NCBI GenBank assembly: GCA_009760855.2 | Contig: WPIO01000055.1 | Location: 908,501 to 972,500 of the forward strand | DNA length: 64,000 nucleotides | From: Cristatella mucedo | Lineage: Eukaryota; Bryozoa; Phylactolaemata; Cristatellidae | Direction of reading: 5' to 3' | In this document: one piece after another, positions 21,085 to 34,104 of the stretch | How the letters are laid out: every line of letters begins with the position of its first letter | Numbering within the stretch: position 1 is the first letter of the stretch | Position numbers and translations under genes: made by a program | Notes under the pieces: model-generated | What the model saw: the letters and a program-made list of their open reading frames with translations, nothing else | Databases searched by the model: none | Told to the model about the DNA's origin: nothing

Positions 21085-22620
21085 TAGTAAAAATAATAAG
21101 AATGCACTCGATAAAGCGCCCTCACAGAACTCAATCTCTTTCCAGGTGCTATATATTAGCTGAAAAGGTATACTCGATTGAACGGTGAGTAATATCATGC
21201 TTGATAAACAACACGAATAACGTGGTCAGGGGTAACATGCACAGGGTCAGCATGCAAGTGTGCTTAGTGGTAGCATGCACAGTGGCAGCACACATAAGCA
21301 CATGAAGGACGAATCACAGGGACCCACTAAATGCTGTCCTAAATAGGTGCGTTTTTAAGGTCTTTTTAAATGTGGTCAAGTCAGGGGATGTTCTGACGTA
21401 GGTCGGGAGTGAGTTCCAGGCTTTGGGAGTATGCAGACTACATGCACGGTCTCCAAAGGATTTGAGGTTTGCACGAGGTATTGGTAAACTGTCGGATTCC
21501 GAAAAGCTGGCGGTACGATACCTGGCATGGTGGAGGAGTAGATCTGAGTGATAGGCCGGAGCCAAAGAATGAAGTGACCTAAAAGTGAGCGACAAGACCT
21601 TGAAGTCGATTCGTTGCTTGACTGGTAGCTAGTGCAGGTCGGCGAGAAGTGATGTGATGTGGCAACTGTGATGATCATGACATGCAAGCCTAGCTGCACA
21701 ATTTTTAACCAGCTGTAATCGCCTGATTGCACATGCTGGCAGGCCAGCAAGCAACGAGTCACAGAAGTCAAGACTGATGTTACAAATGAATGGACCCAAT
21801 TAGACATGGTATCCTCATCTAAACAATCCCGAACTTTCGCAATGTTACGTAGCTGAAAGTAGGCAGACTTGATTGTGGAGATGATGTGATCGTCTAACGA
21901 GAGGTCACTTTGGAACATGGCACCTAGATTTCAAGCTGATTCTGAGATATACTGGCAGAGCCAATTTTAAGCGTCAGCCTTTCCAATTTCTGAATCACAC
22001 TGGGTTTTCCCTATAACTAATAAGTTAGTTTTATCATCGTTTAGTTTTAGAAAATTTGCTGCCATCCATGTTCGGATGTCATCAATACCTGCAGCAAGTG
22101 AGTGGAGAGAATTGGAGGTGCTCGAAGGCTGGGAGAAATCAAAGCAAAGGTACAACTGAGTGTCATCCACATGGTAGTGAAAGCCTGCTTGCCCTATCAT
22201 TTCAGCAAGAGGGAGAGTATAAATCGTGAAACGAACGGTACTTTGCACGGAGCCCTGAGGTACCCCATACTTCAGCGGTACCTCGGATGATCTTTGTTCA
22301 TTCACGTCAGTACTCTGGAGTCTTCCACTGAGATACGACCTGAACCACTGCAGAGGTGCGCCAGTGATGCCCAGGCGAGATGAGAGGTGCTCCAGAAGAA
22401 CTTTGTGAACGATAGTATCAAAAGCGGCCGAAAGATCGAGAAAGACAAGCAGAGACACTCCACACTATGTCTGCATTCCTAAGTAGGTTGTTGTTCACAT
22501 TAATCAATGCTGATTCAGAATTATTAGCTCTAAGGCCAGACGGGAATTCACTGGCAAGGTTTGCTAACCCGTGCAAACTAGTAAACGCTTGACGTACTGT
22601 GAAATAAGTAGTGCTACTGA
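21085..22620 (-). mobile_element. LINE A, RT domain to 3' end
   Basis: Minus-strand frames give [76 protein letters not shown] and, after frame changes, the C-terminal region to SFKKTLKTHLF-type sequence, then the 3' UTR and tail ending at about 21090. The YADD box is HVDD. It is 5'-truncated near 22620. Confidence 0.92.
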
Positions 22621-22644
22621 TCTTGATTTCTTGTAGGTTGGTGA

Positions 22645-22830
22645 GTCGTAATGGCTCACTAGGTAAGGCAGTTGCTTTTCACCACCTCGGCCCAGAGGTG
22701 TGGGTTCGAATCCTGTTGTGGGCGAACCTTTATCGCCACTGCAAGCGGTGGTGATAGCCGTAAAGGCTCTTCTGTTGCTATAGAAAAAGATGCTGCTACT
22801 TAGGCTAGCATTTATTTATTTATTTAAGGA
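22645..22830 (+). repeat. SINE S2 copy with (ATTT)n end
   Basis: Close to consensus: atggctcactaggtaagg, gtgggttcgaatcctg, cgccactgcaagcggtgg, tgatagccgtaaaggc; it ends near 22790, with tttatttatttattt at about 22810. Confidence 0.88.
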
Positions 22831-23320
22831 AAAAGATGCGTAAAATTTCTAAGAACCTCGTGCCATCGAAAATCGGAATCTGCACTGATTAAATAGTAGG
22901 ATTCCACGGACGTGGTTGAATGGTATCAGTAAGGAGACCCTGTGCGAAGTAAAGCCAGCCCCCAAATTTCCACTGTTGGACTTACAAAAATTTGGAGATA
23001 CAAACTCGGTCACGATCAGGCGAAAAATTAAAGATCAAAGTGTATCCAAGAAAACCTTAAAAATTGGCCTGTGATCAGTATATTTGACAACGAAGCAGAC
23101 AATAGAAAGGAAACAACGCCTGTAAGCTGTGCATTGTGGGTACTGCGGGCTTTCTGTGGACCGTGCTCGGCGTACAAAAATTTGACTTTAGGCAGGTTTT
23201 CGGTCCCTATCCGGTCTATTTCGTAAGTCGGGGCTAACTGCGTGCCTACGTTGAGAGTTCAAGGAAGATGAGGAGAGCGGTTACGACACGGTGCTGGTGA
23301 AATTGGGCAGATTTTAAAAT
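22831..23320. other. Duplicated unknown sequence, partner about 60670-61110
   Basis: Collinear with 60.67-61.11 kb (tcccac/tccca, ttggacttacaaaaattt and ttcaacttacgaaaatt, cgtaagtcggg). No gene or family recognised. Confidence 0.55.
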
Positions 23321-23324
23321 ATGA

Positions 23325-23506
23325 TAATAAATATTTCAATTTTTCTAAAGTGCTCTAGGAGAAGTTAATCACCGTTTAGGTGCCTTGAAACTCACTGCAA
23401 GCATAGCAGTGCCGAGAGTTTATGACAAGCAAGGAGCATTGCTGAGGCAAGCATGCCGAAACACTGAAGGTGCATCCTTAGAAAAGCATGCAAAGCTCAC
23501 AAAAAG

Positions 23507-23545
<39 letters not shown>

Positions 23546-24663
23546 GACACTAGTGAGTTAGACCGCTGGTTAGTTAGTCAGGTGGACCGCCGGTTACTTA
23601 GTCACGTGGATCCTGGTTAGGTAGTCACATGAACCACTGGTTAGTCAGTCATGTGGACCGCTGGTTAGTTGGTAGCTTGCACTTAATGGTTGTTTAATAA
23701 GTCAAGCCCACCGGGGCGAGAAGAGGGCCTACTAGGGCGTATCACGAAAGCTCACTACTGGCGATTTTAATCACGATGTGTACAATTTCATAGCCTCCAA
23801 GCACAGGAAATAACTATTCACCAGCACAGAGCAAATGATGCGGGCATCAGGAATGGTCAGAAGCTTCTTTTTTAATGGCGTCGAATTAGGAGTTGGGCGT
23901 GGTCTCATTCGGTAGTAAGTTCATAGCGACGCCAGCATAATAACTGAATGCACAGTTTGTGAGGGACTTTAAAATTGTTAGGGTACAAGTAATCGATCAG
24001 AGTAAGCAGAGCACTTAGCTCGACAGGAGACTTGGTATAAAGCTAATTCACATAGGTAGGCAGGAGCAGGACAATGGAGAGGGCATACAAGCAAATAACA
24101 GAAGCTTGAAGTTCGGACGCTGCCTGCTTGGCACTACGTCAGGGGTCTCAGTACTCTGAGAAGCGCTGCAATGTGTCAGTTAAGATGCATAACTTAAAGA
24201 TGCCTCAGCTGCTTAGATTTGCACTAAATGTAAGAGAGTTATTGCGACAGGCGTAGGAAAAATATAAAATGGCCTTGCAAAACCACTATAATCGGGATAA
24301 AACGAATGTTCATTGACTAGTTTGGCCATAATCTATATTCCAAGGGAAGCTTGAAGTTGTGCACACTTCTGGGCCTTCGCAGTATTCGCAGAATTAACAG
24401 TGTAGCTGATTGGCTGGTGTCGTGGCGACTGATTTTAGATGTGGACACGGAGATTCCATGCAGAGGTTGCTGAAGCGTATTCAAGGCGACGAGCTGATTT
24501 GCAGAGTTGGTGCTTTTAAGTTTCTGTGCGACCTATAGGCTTGACGGCAATTAGTAATCGGGTTTTGCGTGCCCACAATGTCAGATTTTTTGTACCGTCC
24601 AAGTGCAAGCGTCAGGCAGCTCGACGAATCTGCGAAGGATGGGGTGTAACATGAGAAAATACG
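23325..24663 (-). mobile_element. LINE C 3' half
   Basis: A third LINE family whose tail (ggtgattaacttctcctagagcac) resembles LINE A's. Its partner at 61115-62350 still reads APAYLGELPLYQVSRRAKS in frame; this copy is more broken. A short (CA)n run lies at 23506-23542. Confidence 0.65.
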
Positions 24664-24935
24664 TAAGGACAACTACTCTCTTGCTGCCGACCATGGCTCA
24701 TATTTTTTAGCTGTCCTGACCTGCTACTTCCACACTATTCACTACATCAACGGCTCTACTGACTCGGCTATGCTTCCCACTTTCTTTTAGTTTCTTGAGA
24801 CGATGTCGGTTGGCTACCAAATTCGTACCGAAAGCCGCCTAGGCGGTGAGTCCACTATAAAGAGCCCTCCTGCGTAACACCCACTTAGTCTTGATGGCTT
24901 CGTGGAGTTACAGACGGAGATACATTACGTACTAT
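24664..24935 (+). mobile_element. LINE B 3' end, duplicated copy
   Basis: Nearly identical to 18584-18855 and joined abruptly to LINE C sequence at 24663/24664, which marks the tandem duplication junction. Confidence 0.85.
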
Positions 24936-25471
24936 TAGATCTGCTACAGGTTTGGCCTGCCAAATTATGACTGCTAGCTCATTTTTTTAATTTCACGATT
25001 CCCGAATCATAGAATTTGAAAGGTTAGAAACCGGCTATCAGATGATCCACAGTTCGATTGCACACCAGCTAACTTCATGTACTATTCAAGAATCGGTGGC
25101 TGAGGCTTTGAGCCCACGAATGAGCTGAGAGCTCTAAACCTTGAGTAGTCAGGTAGCTGAGAGGCGCTCTGCATGCGAGGCGAGAGTGACACCTCTGGGA
25201 ACTTGCAATCCTGCGCCTCTGTTGAGCAAAGTTCTCTAGGCTCTTGGATACGCACTTGTTATCCTAAGGCAAAGGGCACTCACTCTTCGTAGCAGCGTGC
25301 TCTGCTACTGCTGACCAACCTGCTCTGCATTGGGGTGGGGTTACCGAGTAGTCGCAAGACGTCTACTAGTGACCGCCGCGAGTGTGTTGCTCACTTGAGC
25401 ATCATTTGAACACTGCACGACTCGATACAATCGCTTGACCCAGCGGATTCTCGTCAGCGAAAGTGGCTTAC

Positions 25472-25544
25472 CTGTATGATCCGTGCTACCGCTGCTATGT
25501 ACCCACCCACTAAAATGGTGTAGCCTGTCGCTGCCAGGCGCTTC
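25472..25544 (-). pseudogene. SP-2 exon 3, right copy
   Basis: Same splice sites and 73-bp length as the left copy. It reads KRLAATGYTILVGGYIAAVA and RIIQ. GEH is GGY here. About 12 of 73 bases differ from the left copy while the adjacent upstream intron differs by about 1%. Confidence 0.8.
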
Positions 25545-25964
25545 CTAAAAAAGAGTGTAGCGGCTGACTTTTGACCGTCCGGGGCACATAATCGAGGCAT
25601 CGCGTGCAGCAGCCGTACCACCTCTGGCGAACCAGCGAGAAGGGAGAGAGGTGTCGGACTTTCGAAAGTGCAGGATGAAGAGCGGTGCGGACAACATGAA
25701 TGACCGTTCGAGAGAAGAGGGGGGCCGAGTCGATACCTTCTCGTGACGAAACTGAAGGACATCCCGAGCTGGGGGTAGGCCCAGACAGACCGACCGACTG
25801 AGACGAGAAGACGTCTGAGGTGGGTCGAGCTTGCAGAGACGAGCTCACTCATTACGGCAGCTCAGGTCAATGAATCGACACTCATTTCTGGAGAATAAAC
25901 TAAAACCTTACCACCCGCAGACCTAACATAACGACAGTTTTCGCAGTTGGTGATGAAAGCGATC

Positions 25965-26305
<341 letters not shown>

Positions 26306-26405
26306 AAAAACACCATCTAGAAGCAAGAAGCAGCGATAAAGAGCTAAAGTCGCAGCTGCCGCCTCTGCAAGTTTGTGCTCGTCCGTTCATCGATTTGTCA
26401 CGTAC

Positions 26406-26585
26406 ACTTCAACGCAGTGTGCTGCTGTGACCACCCATTGGTTAGAAATCAGGGAGGCTCCGCAAATATACCCGCATTGCTTGACTGCAACGAGACCTGC
26501 CACGGCCAAGAACCCGATGAGGCAGCCTCACCACCGACGATTCTAGGTGCGACAATCTTCTGCCGTCCACACTGAGCGATGCCAG
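26406..26585 (-). pseudogene. SP-2 exon 2, right copy, frameshifted
   Basis: The acceptor is gcgtttgcag and the donor GAAGT|gtacgt. It reads CGRQKIVAPRIVGGEAASSG then SWPWQVSLQSS, and after a missing base [18 protein letters not shown]. The base is lost between WPWQ and CGA (about 26462-26485), not where the left copy lost its base. Confidence 0.85.
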
Positions 26586-26749
26586 CTGCAAACGCATCGC
26601 AGCAGCGGCTTCATTTCTTGTGCCATTGATTCAGGACAAGACGTCGCTTGAGATCTTAGCAAATGTTTAAGACGAGAGCATCATTCAACGTGTCTGACGC
26701 CCGGTGCAATACTTCGAATAATAGGCTTCGGGTATTTCTTCGCTCACTG

Positions 26750-26825
26750 CAAATGTAAAGCGCCTAGAGAGAGATTAAGTTCTCCGAGGGCGCTTTATCA
26801 AGTGAATTATTATTATTATTATTAC
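26750..26825 (+). repeat. LINE A tail-only copy
   Basis: Almost perfect tail: aaatgtaaagcgcctagaga, gagattaagttctccgaggg, cgctttatcaag, then (ATT)n. Only about 70 bases were inserted. Confidence 0.8.
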
Positions 26826-26877
26826 TGCAATCAAACAGCCGTTGATTCTCAACCAGCTCGTAATGGCGCTTGGACTG

Positions 26878-28670
26878 GACTAATAGTAGTAATAATAATG
26901 CACTTGATAAAGCGCCCTTAGAGAACTCAATCTCTTTTTGGGCGCTTATATTTTCTGCAAAGGGATACTCGATTGAATGGTGAATATAATCATGCTTGAT
27001 AAACAACATGAATGACATGATGAGGGGTAACATGCACAGGGTCAGCACGCAAGTGTGGTTAGTGGTAGCATGCACAGTGTCAGCAGGCATAAAAACATGA
27101 TCGATTATTGCTATTGGTCAACTGTCGGTTTCCGAAAAGCGGGTGGTACGATACTTGACATGGTGGAGGAGTAGATCTGAGAGATAGGCTGGAGCCAAAG
27201 GATGAAGTGACCTAAAAGTGAGCGACAAGACCTTGAAGTCGATCCGTTGCTTGACTGGTAGCTAGTGCAGGTCGGCGAGAAGTGGTGTGATGTGGCAACT
27301 GTGACGATCATTACATGCAAGCCTAGCTGCAAAGTTTTGCATCAGCTGTAATCGCCTGATTGCACATGCCGATAGGCTAACAAGGCAGTGAGTTACAGAA
27401 GTCAAGACGGGATGTCACAATGTGTGGACCTGCTTAGACGCAATATCCTTATCTAAACAAGCACGAATTTAAGCATTATCATGCAGGTGAAAGTAGGCAG
27501 ACTTGATTATGGAGCTGATGTGGTCGGCTAACGAGAGGTCACTTTGGTAGATGACACCTAGATTTCAACAGGAGATATGCAGAGCTAATGCTGAGAGTCA
27601 GCCTTTCCAGTTTCTGAATTACACTGGGTTTGCCCATAACTAGTAAGTTAGTTAATCATCTTTTAGTTTTATAAAATTTGCTGCCATCCATGTGCTGATG
27701 TCATCAATACATGCAGCATGTGAGTTGAGAGAATTGAAGGTGCTCGAACGCTGGGAGGAATCAAAGCAAAGGTACAACTGAGTGTCATCCGCATAGAAGT
27801 GAAAGCCTAGATTGTGCTTGGCAATCACTTCAGCAAGAGGGAGAGCATAAATCGTGAAGAGAACGGGACCTTGCACGGAACCCTGAGGTACCCCAAATTT
27901 CAGAGGTACCTCGGATGATCTTTGTCCATTGACGTCAGTACTCTGGAGTCTTCCACTAAGATAGGAGCTGAACCATTGCAGAGCAGTGCCAGTGATGCTC
28001 AGGCGAGAATAGTGGCGCTCGGGTAGAACTTTGTGAACGATAGTATCAAAAGCGGCCCGAAAGATCGAGAAAGACAAGCAGAGCCAGTCTACCTATGTCT
28101 GCATTCCTAAGTAGGTTGTTTTACACATTAGGCAATGCTGATTCTGTGTGATTTCCTCTAAAGCCAGACTGGAACCTGCTAGCAAGGTTTGAAGTTTCAA
28201 TATACGAGTTCAGCTGGTCCGCCACGACCCGTTCCAATGTCTGTGATAGGAATAGTAGAAGAGAGACTAGGCGGTAGTTGCTCAAGTTCTTTTGTAATAG
28301 TGTCACTTTCATGAGAAGTGGCCTGACTACAGCTTTTTTGAAAGGTGCATGGACATGACATGAGGATAATGACGTATTAATGATAATAATAATAATGCTT
28401 TTGATAAAGTGCCCTCAGAGAACTCAATCTCTTTCTAGGCTCTTCACATTTTTTATGCATAGCAGCAGCAGATCAATGCAAGTAGGAGCAGGGCAGTGGG
28501 ACTAGGGTCCAAAGGACATGTAATCTTCTTTGATGGGGATATGAACTTCAGGACGAGATCACTAGTGACCTGCTTAAATGTAGGCATTAAGGTGCAGCCA
28601 GGAATCGGGGAACAGCATTCTAGGGGGATGTTGTCATCGCAGGGATGGACTCCCTGATCTTGTCTATCTT
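26878..28670 (-). mobile_element. LINE A, RT domain to 3' end, with YADD intact
   Basis: Minus-strand frames give NYRLVSLLLFLSQTLERVVA, FRAAFDTIVHKVLPE, GITGTALQWFSSYLSGRLQS, FGVPQGSVQGPVLFTIYALP, GFHFYADDTQLYLCFD and, upstream at 28453-28650, TFKQVTSDLVLKFISPSKK. The catalytic YADD is intact, but several frame breaks separate the blocks, so the copy is dead. A nested tail lies at 28378-28450. Confidence 0.92.
28378..28450 (-). mobile_element. Nested LINE A tail-only insertion inside a LINE A copy
   Basis: A tail plus (ATT)n of about 70 bases interrupts the RT region between the sequences corresponding to gctatgcata and cattaatacgtcattatcctc. The copy at 43460 lacks this insert. Confidence 0.7.
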
Positions 28671-28675
28671 CAAGA

Positions 28676-29412
28676 GATTTTAGATGTGGACGCGAAGATT
28701 CCATGCAGAGGTTGCAGAAGCGTATTCAAGGCGACGAGCCGATTTGCAGAGTTGGTGCTTTTAAGTTTATGTGTGACCTATAGGCTTGACCGCAATTAGT
28801 AATCGGGTTTTGCACGCCCGCAATGTAAGATCTTTAGTACCGTCCAAGTGCAAGCGTCAGGCAGCTCGACGAATCTGCGAAGGATGGGTGTAACATGAGA
28901 AAATACTTGCTCATTAAACAGCGTCGGTTGCATAGCGTCAGAAGAGCCTTAAAGACTATGACCACTACTTGCAGTGGCAATGTAGGATCGATCTCTGTTG
29001 GATTCAAACCTTCGACCTCGGACAGAGGTCGTGAAAAGCAACCACCTTGCCCAGTGGACCATCATGGCTCGCATCAAAAGGTAAGTACAGCTGCGAGTCG
29101 TCTGCATTAAATGAAAGCCTCAATTGTAATGAAAGCCTCGAAATGAAAGCCTGGAAATAATATCTGCAAGAGGCAGAAGAGACAGGGAGAACGGAAGAGG
29201 TCGACCTAGAGCGGATCTCTGGGACAAAACAGAGGCCCTTTAATTTCTCACTGAGTGATAGTTTTCAATTGACGTCTACTCTCAGAGTTTGCAATTGAGG
29301 TAGGATCTAAACTACTGAAATACAGCACTAGAGATGGTTATGCGAAATGGAGACAATAAGCGCCAGAGAAGAATTTCGCGATCAATGGCATGGAGAGCTA
29401 CTGAGAGATCCA
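28676..29412 (-). mobile_element. LINE C internal fragment, second copy
   Basis: Collinear with 62110-62840. The first 230 bases repeat 24430-24663 almost exactly. An S2 SINE at 28935-29065 is shared with the 62-kb copy. Confidence 0.65.
28935..29065 (-). repeat. SINE S2 copy in LINE C
   Basis: The minus strand has gcccagtggacc-type A-box area, gtcgaaggtttgaatcc and ccactgcaagtagtggtcatag. It is at the same position as the copy at 62375-62510. Confidence 0.75.
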
Positions 29413-29414
29413 GT

Positions 29415-29720
<306 letters not shown>

Positions 29721-29865
29721 TCGTGACGCCACCAAAACTAATTATTATCAAGAGTTTCATTTTAAACTTAGCAGCTTTGCCGACTCTCTGCTGCGATTTT
29801 CTGTAAAAGCTGACTGCCATTTGCATTTTAGATATGAAATTCTGCTATACGAGTTTGAATGGTAA

Positions 29866-30538
29866 AACTCGAGAATTTAAACATTATTAAACTTGGGAAT
29901 TTAAACATAATTTAATCTTGGGCGACCATCTTTGGGCAAAGGTATAGGGGTGGTTATTCGCTGCCCTACTGTAGGGGGGCTAATGGCCACCTGGACCATC
30001 TGGTTATGCCCCTGACTAAATTTTCTCGAGAGACGAAGATTTCTTTCACCTGTGATCCTATGGAAATAAATAATTTTCGCTATCTCATGAAAAATAAGTT
30101 TTATTTGCTGATTATGCATTCTTTTTGCGTTAATAATAATAATAAGTCATTGGTATAAATGAATGAATTATATTATTGGTACACATTTTTGAGGAAAGGG
30201 CGCCTCTATTAAGGCTCTTAACAACTATCTCGAGAAAAGAAATAATCCATGCAATTACATTTACTCACTCCTTGAAAAAACCTTCAAAGGAATGCGAGTA
30301 TCTCAACTGACCAGCTGGCAAAAAATATCTAACGTCACTCACGGCCGCAAGTTAGTTCGAACCCTGGCTAGTAACAAGTGCTGAGTCGTTGAAATCTATG
30401 CATGAAAAAGACAAAAGAACGAAAATAATTCTTTTTGGGAATTGGGAAAGCCTAAAGTAATAGATGCTCTTTGAAGATAAATTTACAGGATTAAAAAAGT
30501 TAGACCAGCTGATGAAAGAAGAAGATAATGACAATAAC
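29866..30538. other. No feature recognised
   Basis: AT-rich sequence with no coding or repeat match that I can see. Confidence 0.3.
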
Positions 30539-30539
30539 A

Positions 30540-30965
30540 ATAATAATACATTTGTCTAGTGCCAACAGAGAGCATAATTATTTCTATTCACTTTAGGTAT
30601 GCTGTACAGTAAGCAAGATCGAATGGCAAATGGAAAAATGCTCAACGTCAAGAAACGATTTGGGGTTCGCATGAGCTGTAGGTAAACGATCTGATTCAGA
30701 AAAGCAGGTAGTACAAGGCCTAATCCGGTGGTGGAATAGATATGACGGTACGCCGGAGTCCAAGTTAGAGAGGACCTCAAGACTGAACCATAGAGTCGCT
30801 TGACTGGGAGCCAGTGCAGGTCGGTGAAAGGTGGTGCGATGTGGCAATAGTAAGTACGAGAAGTTCTCTGCATACAAACTGAAAGATTGAACGAAAAATT
30901 ATTTTAAATTTAGTGAGTGGAGCGACTTGAGCACCTGAATCCATAACGCTTGTGGCAGTCAAAAA
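30540..30965 (-). mobile_element. LINE A-type fragment, 3' end
   Basis: The minus strand reads ATSHHLSPTCTGSQSSD and, in the adjoining frame, PPFTDLHWLPVKRLYGSVL, DSGVPSYLFHH and FSESDRLPTAHANPKSF, the RT C-terminal domain. The tail is decayed. Confidence 0.75.
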
Positions 30966-30985
30966 TGCTTTTCCATTGTCTAGCT

Positions 30986-30988
<3 letters not shown>

Positions 30989-31064
<76 letters not shown>
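30989..31064. repeat. (GA)n microsatellite
   Basis: A pure GA run of about 75 bases. Confidence 0.97.
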
Positions 31065-31065
<1 letters not shown>

Positions 31066-31069
<4 letters not shown>

Positions 31070-31688
31070 GGAGACTTAACGTCTACCCGATATTTACCTA
31101 CGCTGCAGGGATCCAGAGCACAACCTTGATAGTACAAGGCGAGCGGCGTAGCCCCATGCCAAGCGGCCGACAGGGCCATGAAGAAGTTATTGCATCGAAT
31201 AAGCAGGTGAGCCGCGCTATCAATTGCAGCCAACAGCCCTCAAACGAAGCGATCTGGCAGTCAATTCGCTAGTTGATAGCGAGGCCGTGAAGTTCCGACA
31301 GAAGCGGTGGCAGCTACAACCATCAACGACAGACTAGACAGGCTGCTGATGTGTTCAGCAGCTGTGCACCATTAAGGTCAGAACAATGAAGTCGCAGATA
31401 AAATGTGATGCATCAGCTTAAAAGCATTTGCGAAATCCTGAACTAGTTTAGCTGTCATAGGGTTGTCTAGTTGTGGGCATTCAAGCAAAACGAATGAGAT
31501 ATTTCTATCATTGTCTGCTCGTAACAAAAACGTCGATGTTCTTGAGAGATTAGAAAATGCTTGCAAAAATGTTGCATTTGTAAGACCAATGCGGACTAAA
31601 TATGAATGGCAAAAATGTCTGAGCAAGAGGAGATTTTGTGAGGTGTCGTGTAGAGGCTTCTTTGAGATGCTGCGATTGATCCTTTATT
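31066..31688. other. No feature recognised
   Basis: Short frames exist on both strands, for example minus 31085-31233 with CNNFFMALSAAWHGATPLA; I cannot link them to a family or to the protease gene. Confidence 0.25.
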
Positions 31689-31689
31689 T

Positions 31690-31895
31690 ACTTATGCACT
31701 GCATGCTGCTACTAACTTAACTTGCATGCCGACCCAGTGCATGTCACACCTAAAAATGTTAGCTATGTTGTTTTTCGAGCAGGATACCACCAACCATTCG
31801 ATCGTGCTTCCTTTGCAGCAAATGTAAAGTGCCTAGGAAGAGATTGGGTTTTCTGAGGGATCTCTATCAAATAAATTGCTATTGGTATTTTTATT
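31690..31895 (+). repeat. LINE A 3' UTR and tail
   Basis: It contains gcagcaaatgtaaagtgcc, aggaagagattgggttttc and a run of ATT-like sequence. Confidence 0.7.
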
Positions 31896-32005
31896 AGATA
31901 CGTTAAAGTCCGACACAGTGAACCGAAGGCCTGCCAAAGGCAAAGCACCGACCACGCCTCACCAGAAATCACATGATGTTTACCTATAAGGGGTCGCGCA
32001 CTCAC

Positions 32006-32081
32006 CATATCCATAGTCCCGTGCATTCCTTGCGGCGACAGCTGAGATGAAGAGGACAGCTGTGAACACGCGGAAGAGCAT
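32006..32081 (-). CDS. SP-2 exon 1, signal peptide
   Basis: It encodes 25 residues starting MLFRVFTAVLFISAVAA and ending RDYGY, with a typical signal-peptide core. The donor is GATATG|gtgagt, leaving phase 1, exactly what the exon 2 acceptors (CT GAC / CT GGC) require to give Ala at the junction. The exon itself is intact even though the rest of SP-2 is decayed. It could also be spliced to another downstream protease exon. There is no copy of it upstream of SP-3 within the window. Confidence 0.72.
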
Positions 32082-32084
32082 GAT

Positions 32085-33262
32085 GGCCAGTTCGCTAACG
32101 CGATAATCCTTCTAAAAATAATCTTCCCTGGAAAATAGCGGCCATATTGCATTCATAAGCTTGATGCTACTTAGCGATCGCCAGAAGTGCTTTAAACTTA
32201 TACAAGTTATTATTGCTACTAAACTGCAGAAGTTTGCAGCTGGAATTACCACACTAATCGAGAGTGCGAGTGACTTAGCGTATCTCATCGCTTCCGCTAG
32301 CGTGATCGCCCGGCGGCAAGAATGACTACTACTTTCTTATTGCAGACTAATTTTCAGTAGCATCGGTAGCAGATAATTTGCGAAAATTCTGAAATGCATT
32401 AACCTTAGGCTACCATGAAAAGTGAACAGACACTGACCTGGATCTCTCTACAGTCCTACCAAAACGTCGGTACAGCCCCAAAGTTAGAACCAGCTTGCCA
32501 TTTTATGCGACTTGGTGGGTTGAGTTTGGCTTGACGGTTCTGCAAATCACTGAGCAATCACGGAAATTTATGTCATCGGAAATGCGTTTCCACTAAAAGG
32601 GTATCTCATCAAATATGCAGGTACTTTTGTTTACCACAAGTGTTCATTTGCAATGCGGGTAAATCTGGTATTAATAATTGTCGAGGATAATTCATATCAA
32701 CCTGTGACCTGCAGAAAACCATCACAGAGCATCTTCGCGTTTTGAGCCTCGTCAAAAGTGCATTTAGGAAGATGCAACTGGCTAGATATTGCCAGGTTCT
32801 TCTAGAATTACTCAGCCAAAATCCACTCAGTAGCGTCACGCGCATGAAGACCCTCAGCAGTGCCCCAAGTACGATGACTTATTACTAAGCCTTACTGCCA
32901 AAACAATTAGAATATTGGGATATTGCAACCACATAGTTATGTATACTTCGTAGCTGCTCGTGAACATAAGTCTTTCACAGCGAATAAATAGCCTCTACCA
33001 CTTCAGACACTATAGATATTCGGGATTTGTGGCCAGCAACTTTAGAAATAGCCCAAGTTTCGTCGAGGATGTTTAGTTACGAACACAAGCATTGTGAAGA
33101 TAGAAGATAAAGCGACGCAATAAAAATGCATTCTTAAAGTTGTGAATTTTACATCTGATTGGGGTCACGTGATTACAGTAGCAGCAATAACGTATACCTG
33201 ATCAACAAAGTCTACCGGTTGCTGTATATTAACCGTCAAAAAAATAATAATAACAAAAATAA
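32085..33262. other. Upstream region of SP-2, no other feature recognised
   Basis: No clear TATA box could be placed. A 78-codon minus frame (32609-32845) shows no known motif. Confidence 0.3.
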
Positions 33263-33265
33263 CGA

Positions 33266-33400
33266 GCAGCTCGCTGCCGGTGGACTCGCTTTGCTGAGTC
33301 GCAGTAGTTACGTCACGGAAGACGAAGCTGCGCCATCTTGCTACTTGAGGGAGTTGCAACATCTTGCTATGTGACGCAAACGCACCGTCTTGCGGCGTTA
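33266..33400 (+). repeat. Unknown interspersed repeat, partner 48062-48200
   Basis: Shared landmarks are gagcagctcgctgccggtgg / aagcagctcactacccgtgg, tcgctttgctgagtc, gtcacggaagac and aagctgcgccatct. The two copies lie in unrelated surroundings, so this looks like a dispersed family. Confidence 0.65.
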
Positions 33401-33581
33401 GGAGTTTCTCGCCTTAATAAATAGACATAATAGATTTAGCTTTTAGTTATCATTTGCTCAGGTCATTAGGCTCTAAATGAGGAGCTCTCACTTAATACGA
33501 TACACACAGTGTTTACAAATTATATATTTGTAATGCTTGAAGTGGGCAGTGAAGACGCATGAGGCTACGAATAAGGCTGCT

Positions 33582-33870
33582 TAATAATAATAATAATAAT
33601 AATAATAATGTACTTGGTAAAGCGCCCTCAGAGAACTTAATCTTTTTCTAGGCGCTTTTCATTTGCTGCAAAGGGAAATGCAATTGAATGGTGAGTCAAA
33701 TCATGCTTGAAAAACAAACAAAAATGAATAACATGGTTAGGGGTGACATGCACAGGGTCAGCATGCAAATGTGGTTAATGACAGCATGCACAGTGTCAGC
33801 ACGCATGAGCACGTGAAGGACGAATTACAGGGACCCACTAAATGCTGACCTAAATAGATGTGTTTATTAT
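33582..33870 (-). repeat. LINE A 3' UTR and tail with (AAT)n
   Basis: (AAT)n at 33582-33609, then the reverse-strand tail and about 200 bases of 3' UTR (tgctgcaaagggaaatg, acatgcacagggtcagcatg, gggacccactaaatgctg). Confidence 0.82.
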
Positions 33871-34104
33871 TCATTATCTGTGTATTATTATTAATTAAAG
33901 GATGGCTAATCAGCACCTCACACTTTATTTTTCTCTTGCGATTGCAAAAATACTTTACTTACGTACTATCATAGATGAACCGAATCTCCGTCTTTCCATG
34001 GAGCTAGTTGTTATGTAGCGTGAAGGTCACGTGAAGAGAGGTGTGAAAGTTGCGCTAAAAGCAGGTCCGCCGTCGGTAAGGCAACATTGTTCGATGTGGA
34101 TATC

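Noticed and set aside
31085-31233. Possible exon with CNNFFMALSAAWHG
   Set aside because: No matching splice partners, no paralogous copy in the window and no known family.
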